64,000 nt of DNA from contig NC_063073.1 of the NCBI RefSeq assembly GCF_022605165.1, positions 186,001-250,000 of the forward strand. Reading direction: 5' to 3'. The position numbers and the translations under genes were made by a program. This DNA comes from Purpureocillium takamizusanense. Its lineage: Eukaryota > Ascomycota > Sordariomycetes > Hypocreales > Ophiocordycipitaceae. This document shows positions 47,493 to 57,652 of the stretch, in pieces (within the stretch, counting starts at the first letter, position 1; every line of letters begins with the position of its first letter). The notes below the pieces were generated by a model. The model did not search any database. It had not been told where the DNA came from and saw only the letters and a program-made list of their open reading frames with translations.

Positions 47493-49436
47493 TCAAGCCA
47501 TGCCGACGGCGGCGCCGGAATCCTGCTTGAGCTTCTTCCACCTGGTACCCAGGCCGACCATGGTCGCGATGCCAGTGCAGGCAATGCAAATGGCAAAGAC
47601 GACCTTGAGGCCCGTCATGTAGCCGTCGATGATGATGGGCTGCTGCTCGACGGGGAACGCCTTTCGGATCTCGGTGGCACCCGTGAGGACGAGCTTGCCC
47701 ATGTCGACTGTGGGGGCATTGCGAAGCACAGCTGGAACCATTTGGTTGATGAAAGCAGACTGCGCGCCGGACACGAAGAAAGCCCCGCCAATGCACTGGA
47801 AGACTGGAGAGGACAGTTAGCATATGCTTCAACCATGGTTGGGTGATAGTGGGACTTGGGACTACTCACACAAAAGCATGCCCGTGCTCGAGGCAAGGTC
47901 CTTGGGCGTCGTCGAGCCCTGCACGGCGATCATGGGAATCTGGAACGCCATGCCCCAGCCAGCGCCCGCGACGATCTGGTAGCCGATCCACTTGCCCGTA
48001 GAAGTGTCGACGTTCAGGAGGTACAGGAGCCCGGCTCCAATGGTGGCCAGGACGCCGCCGCCGAGGAGCATGGGCTGGTAGAGGCCAGTGGAGGTAACGA
48101 AGGCGCCGCTGCCGACGGTGCCGAATGTAACGGCGATGATGAAAGGCAGGTTGCGGACACCGCTAGCTATTGGGCTGGTACCGTGGACAGACTGGAAATA
48201 GATGGGGATGTAGTAGATGGCGGCAAAGAAGCCACCGGCGAGGAGGAAGGAAAAGGCATTCATGACCATGTTGGTGCGGTCCTTGGCCAGGCGCGGGGGC
48301 ACCATCGAGCGCTCGCCCTGGTACCATTGGAGGCCGACCCAGGCGGCGATGATGGCGACGAAGCCGACGAGGAGACCGACGACGACGGAAGAGTTCCAGG
48401 CGTACGCGATGCCGCCGTACTGGACGGCCAGGATGTAGGAGACGGTGGCGCCCATGACGAGAACGACGCCGAGGGGGTCCATCTGGAGGAACTTCTCAAG
48501 AAGAGGAGCCTCCTCAGGGACGGCGTTGCGGGGCGTCTGGAAGAAGAAGAAGATGACGACGGCCGAGACGGCTCCGATGGGCAGGTTGATGTAGAAGCAC
48601 CACCGCCACGAGACGTTGTCGGTGAAGGCGCCGCCGAGGAGCGGCCCTATGACACTGGCGATGCCGTACGAGGCGCCGAGAATGCCGGTAAAGGCGGGGC
48701 GTTTCTTGGGCGGAGCGGAGAAGGCGATGATGGTATAGGCGCCGGCTCCGAGGCCCGCAGCGCCGACGCCGGCGATGGCTCGGCCCGTGATGAGGGCTTC
48801 GGCGTTGGGGGCGGCACCGCAGATGACGGAGCCGAGCTCGAAGATGAAGATGGCGATGAGAAAGGACGTCTTCAGAGGGAAGTATTTGTACACCTTGCCC
48901 CCTACAATGGGAGTTAGCATTCGTTTGAACGGTGTCGAGTGCGAGAGGGAAGTGGTGGAGCTTACATGTGGACTGAAAAGCGCCGACCGTCATGAAGAAG
49001 GCGGCGCCGTACCAGCCGACCTTGTCAAGACCCTTGAACTCGTCGGTGATTTTGGGAATAGCCGTGGCAACGATGGTCTGGCACGTTGTTAGCTGTGATG
49101 GCTCTTTCAGCGCCGACGGTTGAATGCTGTGTAACGTACCATGTCCAGGGAAAGAAGGAAAATGCTCAGGACGAGGGCGACGACGATGAACGCCAGCTTG
49201 ACACCCTTGGGGTACTCGTCTTCGGAGAGCTCATCAGAGACGCCCTGATCCTGCTCTCCCTTCTTGAGGCTCTCGCTGTCGAGCTTCTCGCTGTTCGCTC
49301 CGGCGGTGACATTGTTACCGTCCGCTGGCTTCTCGTCGACGGACGTGCGCTCGCCGGCCAAGGTGGAGGCGGCCGAGGACACGGGCCGATCCGTATCTCT
49401 GGGGACGCCGAGGCCCGATGTTGTTGTTGCGGCCAT
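47493..49436 (-). CDS. MFS transporter, DHA2 (drug:H+ antiporter) family
   Basis: Plasma-membrane proton antiporter of the 14-span DHA2 type, expected to export toxic compounds or secondary metabolites. Four exons: 49436-49140, 49077-48966, 48901-47870 and 47803-47493, giving 583 residues. The first 70 residues are hydrophilic and acidic. Span 1 carries [20 protein letters not shown], joined across intron 1. Intron 2 restores [20 protein letters not shown], the loop 2-3 motif A region. The antiporter motif C region reads [20 protein letters not shown]. Later blocks include [26 protein letters not shown], a strong DHA2 signature. The C-terminus is a short basic tail after the last span. All introns have clear branch points near the acceptor. 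No biosynthetic enzyme cluster is adjacent, so the substrate is unknown. Confidence 0.94.
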
Positions 49437-52262
49437 GGCTGTTATTTTGTGTGGGTACTCTATGGCGGCAATGTTGGCGTTGTTGATGTTGGCTGCTGGG
49501 TTGATGCCTCGTGCATCTATCAGGGCCGCTGGAGCTCAGACTGTGTTGTTAGTCGTGGGTTGTGATAGCTCAACATCAACACCAAGCAGCGAGGGGGAGA
49601 GGCCTATATGTATTGATCGTGAACGGAGCGCGGATCTGACACAGATCCGGGACGGCGTCCCGATGGTGAAATTTCCTCATCAGCTAACATGCTGACATGC
49701 AAACACTGCGGATACCTACCAAATCAGGGCAGATCGCAAGCAGACGGACCAGAGACAGAGCCAGAGCCAGAACCCAGGGCACGCCGCGCGGACTTTGCTA
49801 GCCTCCTTCCCCGGGGCCTCAGTGTAAGGCAGCTCCCACTACTACTACAAGGGTGCACCGCGAGTTGCCATCCCTTGCGGGTCCGACGATGAGTCGGTGC
49901 GGCGGCGCACATCAGTCTGAGCCATCACGAATGGAACGGGGGTCGCATGCAAGCCTGCCGGCGACAAGGCTGGAGACATGGCAAGTCCGCAGGGCTGACG
50001 GCGTCGAGCGCCGCAAGTGTCCCCAGTAAGCAGGCGGCTCTGACAAGGTGCCGCAGCTAAGAAACAAGCTCCGCAACACGTGGAGCCCTGGGTGTCCGAA
50101 GATGAGCGAAAGCCGGTCTCGAGGAATCCGCTGGCGCATCCGTCGCGGCGGCGGGGCGGGTCCTGGTCCGAACAAAGTCGCTCCTCGCACCCATGGTTGC
50201 GCCGCAAAGGACCAACTCGGAGACTTTTCTCAGGCCTCCCCTCCCCTTGCGTGTGTCAACGCCTCTGTGCGGTCGGTCACTACCACGCTGATGAGCCAGC
50301 AGTTCTGGCAGCTGCGTCGATTGTCGACTGCGGAGTTTGGCACTGACGTTGTTGATTCGATTCATCAGCAATGTGAAGCCACTCACCCGAGCGCAGCAAC
50401 ATGACCACATGACGGCGGAACTTCAACCGTGTCGAATGACTTTTGGCCATCAATCGACGGGATCGACTTCACTCACCATGACGTGTGAAGACGCGACGCC
50501 AAAAGGGGGCATAACGAGCCAAGCATAACGCCAACCACCAAGGCGACTAGACCACCTTCGTATGCGATGGTAGCTGGCAGCGCGCTGTGTGTAACCTGGT
50601 GAGTGAGCAAGCACGCACGCACGCACGCACGCACGGCATGACGCCCGCGCGGATCCCAACGACAATTGGCCGCCTGAAAGGCAGATGCAAAGTGACTCAT
50701 GTGGATGGAGGGATGGGTGAGATGCGAGGCGCTGCCCTGCCGGCGAAACGGCGCTACGGTCCCATTCGGATATCTCCGGACTAGCAAGGCCTCCGAGTGA
50801 AATGAAATTGGCCCAGTAACTTCCGGTGGTGGCCGGCATTTGCGGACTTAAAATGCCATGATGCGCAGCCGTGCATGCGAGACGACGCCAACAAAGTGCA
50901 CGACGACCCTGACAAGAATGCCTTGGACGACGATGTTCTCGAAGCTTACAAGCACGTACGTAGTGCCACGCCCATGTTGCGATTCTGCCAGCCGCGCGTA
51001 TCCTCGAACCCCTGTGGTGGCGACGGGGTGGAATCAAAGCCTCGCACAAAGCTGCGCTTTCTTGTATCCTGGCACTTGCGTTTGTTTGTTGGTTCGTGAC
51101 GTCGACCGAGTGAAAGTCTAAGTCAGCGTCTGACCGACCGCTTGCGTCTGCGCACTCGTCTCCCTGGACAACGTCAAAAACCCTCGTGGCTGACAAGAGC
51201 CCGGGGTTATCGGGGGGTGAGTGCGGGCTGGCGGACTCTCAAAGGACCCGTTGACGACCTTCGCCCTCATCCTGCTGTTTTGGGCCAAACCAGCTGCATC
51301 GCAGCGACAGCCGGCACGGTATTCGGGGCCACGGCAACTGTCGTTTGCGACATCTCGTACCAAGTAGTAGTGGTCTTGACAGACCTCCATGCACCCCCAA
51401 CCCATGGGCAGTCAACGACCGTGACCCCGACGTGCATCTGCGTGTCAGCAGATTGAAGATAGGGACAGGAGCTCATCACCTGCATCCAATGGTTGGGTCA
51501 TCCATGACAGGCGGGTCCCCGTGGTCTGGGTCCGGGTAGCCGCCGGCACAACTGGATACCCGGAGGCGTCGTCTGGCGCCGCACCAGCGAGACGTCCAGC
51601 TCTCCAGGCGCCGCGTCCGATATGTGGCCGACGCCGGAACGAAGACGATATTTGTCCGGATCATCGTAAAAGCGCCGGCCGCTGAATCTGGCCTGGGACG
51701 GTAGACTGTTAGTTTGCGGTGCCATCCATCAGTTGCCCGCGTCTTGCCGGGGCTCACCTGCATTGCATTGCCGGCTCAAGGATATGACGTCGCGTCGCAC
51801 CCGTCTGTCGTGCACGGCCATTGACTAGTTATCGGGCAGACGCGTTCGGCGCAGGCTCTCTTCGCGATGCCTTTGCAGCGCGTCGCCCGCCTGCAACGGC
51901 GCATCGTCATTGCCAGAGCGCTCCCAGGTCGCACAGTAGCTTCGAGGGCGGCAATCGCAACGTGGTCTTCCTCTCCGCCAATAGAGGCGAGTCCAGGAGG
52001 GGCAGCCGCGCCCGCGCAGCTCACCTCGGATGGCAGCCGTCGTGCCGAGTCGCTCCTGCCATCGCGGCCCGCGGGCTCCATCTCGAACCAGCGACCTTCG
52101 GCTACCTCCACTCAATTCCCAGCTTCCCCGCGTCGGCAACCCCGCCGCCAGCTCACGACGATTCCAGATAACACAGGCTTCTACTACTCGCTGCGGAGGC
52201 TCTTGAAGTTTCCTTCATCATCAACATCACCGACACGACCCCGCCGACTCCCATTTGCCACC
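49437..52262. other. 2.8-kb divergent intergenic region, MFS transporter / aldehyde dehydrogenase
   Basis: Promoters of the left-reading transporter and the right-reading dehydrogenase must lie here. Frames of up to about 250 codons exist but lack domains or a consistent codon pattern. (GCAC)n occurs at 50610-50635. From 51867 the frame is open through to the dehydrogenase start and encodes an arginine-rich stretch (see findings). Confidence 0.45.
50610..50635. repeat. (GCAC)n microsatellite
   Basis: About six GCAC units, like the tract at 19371. It lies in the intergenic region between the transporter and the dehydrogenase. Confidence 0.85.
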
Positions 52263-53882
52263 ATGGCCACCCGCTCCGCCAGTGAGCCCGTCGACCTCCA
52301 GGCGCCCAACGGCGTCAGGTACACGCAGCCCACGGGCATCTTCATCAACAACGAATTCGTCAAGGCCACTTCCGGTCAGACAATCACCTCAATCGACCCT
52401 GCGTATGTATCTGGCCTCTCGTTGAGCTCACCGTTTCGCTGACAGGATTGGCGATAGCACGGAAAAGGACATCGCCACCGTCCAGGCCGCGGGTGCCGAA
52501 GATGTCGACGCCGCCGTTCAAGCCGCTCACAAGGCCCTGCGAGACCCTTCTTGGAAGCAGCTGGCGCCCTCGGATCGCGGCCACCTCATGAACAAGCTGG
52601 CCGATGCCATCGAGGTCAACAAGGAGACTCTGGCCACCATTGACGCCTGGGACAATGGCAAGTAACTCCTGCAGCTACCGTAGCTCATCTGCTTACGCTT
52701 CACCTAGGCAAGCCCTATGCCGAGGCTCTCGGGGGCGACCTCGAGGAATCCATCACCACCTTTCGCTACTATGCGGGCTGGGCTGACAAGGTTTTCGGGC
52801 AAACCATCTCGACCACGCATCAAAAGTTCGCCTACACCCTGCGACAACCCATCGGCGTTGTCGGCCAGATTATTCCGTGGAACTACCCCCTCTCCATGGC
52901 CGCTTGGAAGCTCGGTCCGGCGCTGGCCTGTGGCAACACGATCGTGATCAAGGCTGCAGAGCAAACCCCTCTGAGCATCTTGTTCTTGGCATCGCTCATC
53001 AAGGAGGTCGGTTTCCCCCCCGGCGTCGTCAACATCATCAACGGATACGGCAAGGAAGCTGGATCTGCCTTGGTCGAGCACCCCAAGGTAGACAAGATAG
53101 CCTTCACGGGCTCTACCGCGACGGCCAGGAGCATCATGAAGATGGCCTCCGCTACGCTTAAGAATATCACTCTGGAAACAGGCGGCAAATCGCCCCTGCT
53201 CGTCTTTGACGACTGTGACCTGGAGCAGGCCGTCAAGTGGTCTCACATGGGTATCATGTCGAACCAAGGTCAAATTTGCACGGCCACCTCGCGCATTCTG
53301 GTCCAGGACAGCATCTATGACAAATTCGTCGAGCAGTTCACGCAGACCACCAAGACGGTCAGCCGGGTCGGCGACCAGTGGAGCCCGGAGACATACCAGG
53401 GACCGCAGGTATCTAAGGCGCAGTACCAGCGCGTGCTGGACTACATTGAGGTGGGCAAGTCTGAGGGCGCCAAGCTGGTGTCCGGCGGTAAGCCGTTTGA
53501 CATCAACTCCAAGGGCTTCTTCGTCGAGCCCACCATCTTCACCGAGGTCAAGAGCGAAATGCGCATCTTCCAGGAGGAAATCTTCGGCCCGGTCGTCGTC
53601 ATCAGCCGGTTCAGCGACGAGGCGGAGGCCGTCGGTCGAGCCAACGACTCCACCTATGGCCTCGGTGCCGCCGTCTTCACCACCAATCTCGAGCGCGCCC
53701 ATCGAGTTGCTGCAGAAATCGAGGCCGGCATGGTCTGGATCAACAGCACCCAGGACAGCGACCCTCGTGTGCCATTTGGGGGTGTCAAGCAGAGCGGCGT
53801 TGGCAGAGAATTGGGTGAGGCTGGCCTGGAGGCCTATAGCCAGATCAAGGCGGTACATGTCAACATGGGAAACCGGATCTGA
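52263..53882 (+). CDS. Aldehyde dehydrogenase, NAD(P)-dependent
   Basis: Oxidises an aldehyde to the acid, substrate unknown. Three exons: 52263-52402, 52458-52657 and 52708-53882, giving 504 residues, the usual length. Conserved elements in order are VVGQIIPWNYPLSMAAWKLGPALACGNT (cofactor region, with the catalytic Asn in PWN), KIAFTGSTATAR, the general-base region LETGGKSPLLVF, and the nucleophile region NQGQICTATSR, where Cys sits at the catalytic position. Late blocks EEIFGPVVVISRF and PFGGVKQSGVGRELGEAGLEAY are typical. Intron 1 has two in-frame acceptors 12 nt apart; the downstream one is used here because the upstream AG overlaps the CTGAC branch point and the result (SIDPATEKDIATV) fits the family. 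Intron 2 is only in frame as a GC-AG intron (GCAAGT donor). The gene converges on ASA1. Confidence 0.94.
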
Positions 53883-54289
53883 GCGCGCACCACCGTGCGC
53901 GGTGGCTTGATACTGTCATAAATGCTGGCTGAAGGGTATGAAAAACAGAGATTGTACCTGCAGTGAAGCATGGTTGTAGTAACACCCGTTGATGTCGCTG
54001 CCAACGCGCAGGCACTAATATGAGGGCATTTATTGCTCGTGCGCGACCCTTGGCGGGTGAATGCGTGAGACTTGCAAATCTTCGTTGCTCAAACCATTGT
54101 CAGGAGCATCTCAGTGCTGACAGCCTGGGCTCCGCTACCATACCTGGCAAGGGCCTATCTTGCAAGCCAAGGGTATGGTGTGTAAGACTGGCTTTGCACC
54201 AAAGGCCTGGCCTTATCTCGGACTCTTTGGTCTGAAGCCACGAAATGTCGGGAGGGTAAAATGATGATGACCATGCATTTACCCGCTGG
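53883..54289. other. Convergent 3' intergenic region
   Basis: A 407-bp gap between the dehydrogenase and ASA1 stops, expected to contain both 3' untranslated regions. No gene is seen. Confidence 0.5.
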
Positions 54290-55911
54290 TCAGTACACAT
54301 CCCAAAGGCTGACTTTCCCATCCTTGGCGCCGGCAGCGATCCAGTGCGCCTCTCGGGCTTGCCTGATGCGACGTTCCTTGACGCCAAGGAGCGCGCTCCC
54401 AGCTCCACTACTGCTGCTCCTGCTGGTGCTTGCGGCGACAGTGTCCGTCGTCGTAGTCGTCGTCGTCGTCGTCGTTGACGAAGCTATAGCGTGCTGCTGA
54501 GCGGTGGCCTCGGTCGGAGGCGGTCGCTCGGCATGCTCTTGTCCGACGTCGGCAAAGGCGACGGCGTAGGCGCCCACCTTGTGCCACTGCAGCACGGCGA
54601 GCTCCCTGAGGGTCTTGCACGAGTAGACGCGCACGTTGGCATCCCAGCCGGCCGTCGCGAAGATCTTGCCGTCGGAGCGGATCCGTAGGCTCTGCTGGCC
54701 CGCGTGCCTGGTGTTGACCGTCTTGAGCGGGTGAGCCCACGGCTGCACCTTTTGCGGTGTTGCCCGAGGAGGCTGCGAGGGGTTGGCGTTGAACGCCTTG
54801 GAGAGGAGGGACGGCGCGGCTTCTGTGTCGCGGACGATTTCCTCATCCGCGTCGGAATCGTCTACGGGGGCCTCTGTGAGGGGTTGCTGGCTGGTGGGGA
54901 TGGGATGCTTTGCGATGACGGCATCGGCGGACGAGGTGAGGAAGAAGTCGAGGCTGGGGTGCAGGTCGAGGGCCAGGACGGGCTGCGAGTGCGCCTGCGA
55001 GCGGTACGTGGTATACCACGCGCCCGAGGCGGCGTCCAGCCGGTGCACAGAGGCGAACCCGTTCTCGAAGGCGGCGAGGAGGGTGAGGCGCCCGCCGAGG
55101 TGGAGCAGCCGCAGGCACATGGCCATGCCGTTCTGGGCGCCGGGCTTGACGGTGTGCACGCGCGTCTGGCCGGGTAGCGCGAAGATGTCAATCTAAGGGC
55201 GGGGGGAGACGAAGAGGCGGTCAGTCAGAATCATCATGACTATCTATGCTGGTGTGGGATAAGGTGGCGTGGCACACGTACGGCCTCGGACAGGAGCGTG
55301 TTGGGCACGGCGATGAGGATGTCGGACGGCGAGGCGCCGAGGTCACGGGGAGGAGGAGGAGGAGGAGAAGCAGGAGAAGAGCTGGCTGTGCCCTCGTGGC
55401 TCGCACACGCGGCGAAGGAGCAAAAGTTGAGCGTGTTGACCTCGATGAGGTGCAACATCCAGGGGTTCGGGCGCGGCGTGGGGACGCTCTCGACGGGCAG
55501 GGCCTTGCCGAGGGCGGCTTCATCCTCGGCCGCGAGTTTCCACACGATGAGCTTGTGGTCCCGTCCGTGTCTTTTCCCACATTGTGTTTTGAAGAGTCAG
55601 CCGTGATACACTCATCCGGGTGACTTGCGCAGAGGCCGTGTAGCTCCACAAGGCCCCGGCCGGTCGACCTCGGCGGGGGATCGTACGTACGTGATCAACT
55701 TGCCCCGTCCCCAGCCCTCGAGCCCCAGGATGGCGTTCTCGTGGGCGCGCCAGGACGCGGCAGGCCGCATGATGGACAGGTCCCAGATGACGACATGGCC
55801 CTCGGCGTCGCCGGTCGCGAGGCGCTCATTATCCCTGAGGAAGGCGGCGGCGTGGATCTGGGCCTTGTGGCCGCGGAGGATGGCCTTGGGCGATGGCGGT
55901 GCGTCGGCCAT
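54290..55911 (-). CDS. ASTRA-associated WD40 protein Asa1
   Basis: WD40-repeat protein of the Asa1 family, a subunit associated with the ASTRA complex (with Tel2, Tti1 and Tti2), which supports PIKK kinase assembly. Three exons: 55911-55691, 55570-55282 and 55192-54290, giving 470 residues. Repeat 1 is [35 protein letters not shown]. The second exon continues [12 protein letters not shown] with the signature [18 protein letters not shown], and the third supplies the remaining blades, including [39 protein letters not shown] and a final [18 protein letters not shown]. An acidic linker and a run of ten Thr residues, encoded by a CGT/GTC microsatellite, sit between late blades. An earlier in-frame ATG at 56034 would add a Pro-rich 41 residues; the shorter start fits the family better. 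Confidence 0.9.
54444..54478. repeat. (GTC)n trinucleotide tract inside ASA1 coding sequence
   Basis: A trinucleotide run in the last exon of ASA1. Read on the minus strand it gives the ten-threonine tract. The interrupting codon pattern is nearly uniform, so length variation between strains is likely. Confidence 0.8.
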
Positions 55912-57652
55912 GGCCCGCGGCGGGGAGGGGGGGGGTGGCAGTGGCCCCCGGGAGGGATCTTCGTTGGCGGGAAGGGAGGGAGGAGCGAGAGGGTGAGAGC
56001 GTTTCACGGGCTGGTCATGGTTGCGAGACGCCAAGGACGATTCGTGGCGTGCGCGACGGGGGGAGGGATGGCGGTCCGTTGGTGGAGGTTGGAGATGCCT
56101 CTTTTTTGGTGGAGCAGTTGCGACTTGGTACGTACGCCTTTGGAGTTGTCGTTTGGGGAGTCACGTGGACGGTGCTCAACACATCCCAGTACTACTGACT
56201 ACATCTGTTGCCTCGCCTCGAGATATCAAGTCCATGTAGTTCACAATGATGTAACTGCGCCGTGAATTTCTCATAGTCATTGTGTCTTTACGCTTGAGTG
56301 GCGAGCCGTCGAGAATGAGTGAGTGAGACTGGCGACGATGAGTCGTTGGGTTGTCATGCCCAGCCAAGTTAATGAGCAAACAAACCCCTAACTAGTTACT
56401 ACGTACCTTGACGCACGCAACTCGCAAACATCACGGGCGCTGCCGCATCTCGGCCATGAAGCGAGCGTAGGGCCAATGGCAGTCTCGTCCGGCTGCCACG
56501 TCTCAGATGTCACGATCCACAGCCTCGGCTGCCCGCGCGCGGGGTGCGTCTTCCAAAGAGCCGGGTAGATCAAGGTCGACTCGACACTCGACACATGTGG
56601 CTTGATTGTGCAACAGCCTAGGGAGGGATTAGTTTCTGTAACGACTCCGATGAAGAGGCATGAGGGCTATGGTAGGCCATTGGTCATGGGCGTTGTGGCG
56701 ACGCTGCTGCTGTGCGTTGAACCCGTTCCATCTGGTTTGTCATGTCGCCTCCTTTGCGTTTACCACCATGGCGGGACTTTGGTGACAGGGACAGCAGGGA
56801 ACGACAACGAGCGCCGCAGGGAGCCTCATATCAGAGGATGAGAGCGAGCGAGTGCTTCCCCCGGCCCGACCGACCGGCCCTGGTTGGTGAGACTCATTTA
56901 CTAGAATCGGCCCTCCTTCAACCACGTGTGCGCAACTCTCTCTCTCCCCCTCTCTCACTCTATCTTGTTCTCACCGCCAGATCCGTGACACCAGACTGAG
57001 CGAGCGGAAGCAATACGTGGCAGCGAGATATTTGGCGGCGCGCCTCCTCTTTGACCCTTTGCAGCCGGTCGGCCGCGGCCATTGTGTGAGAGAGAGACCT
57101 CGCTGTGTCTCACCTGAGGGGGCAGCAGGCAAATGAACCGTGCTAGTAGCTGATATCATGGAGCCCGGTATTCGCTGCGAGCGATGAAGCGGGTGACTGC
57201 CGAGGCGAAGGGGCTCGCTTATGCTAGAGGACGGGTGGACACAGAGAGTCATGGAGGGGGGGGGGGGCATGCGCGGCTCTCTGGCGGTCCTCTCTTCCCC
57301 GAAAACAGGGTTCGCCGTGAGAGAGAGAAAGAGAGAGAGGCCAGACAAAGTCTCGGTCATCGTCTTCTCCAAAATGTACTTGATGATATGGCCCTGTGTA
57401 AAAGTGCTACTTGAACCCCTCCCGTCGGCCGGCTACGCTCTCCCCCCAACGGATCACAGCAGCCATCTTGTGTCGGCGTTTTTCGTCTGTCCGTCTCGCT
57501 TCGTTTCCGTCACGGCCTTCGAAAGAACCGATCGGGGGCTCTTTACCGTTGAGAAGGGTGAGAGAAGAGAGAGAGAGAGAGAGAGAAGGCAGGGAAGAGA
57601 GCGGGCATCCGTTCCGAAACCAAAAACACCTGGACTGGGGACTGGCAACGTC
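55912..57652. promoter_or_regulatory. Divergent region between ASA1 and the Zn2Cys6 regulator
   Basis: This 1.7-kb gap holds the promoters of both genes. It contains a G run (about 57258-57267) and (GA)n at about 57561-57586, within 100 bases of the regulator start. No separate gene is supported. Confidence 0.45.
57561..57586. repeat. (GA)n microsatellite
   Basis: About 12 GA units with one interruption, about 70 bases upstream of the regulator start codon. Confidence 0.8.

Noticed and set aside
50450..51196. A 248-codon minus-strand frame upstream of the MFS transporter
   Set aside because: It crosses the (GCAC)n tract, and composition is patchy with no recognisable family or codon bias.
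47493..53882. MFS transporter plus aldehyde dehydrogenase as part of a secondary-metabolite cluster
   Set aside because: No synthase, terpene cyclase, P450 or other tailoring gene is nearby. The two are divergent across 2.8 kb and flanked by housekeeping genes.
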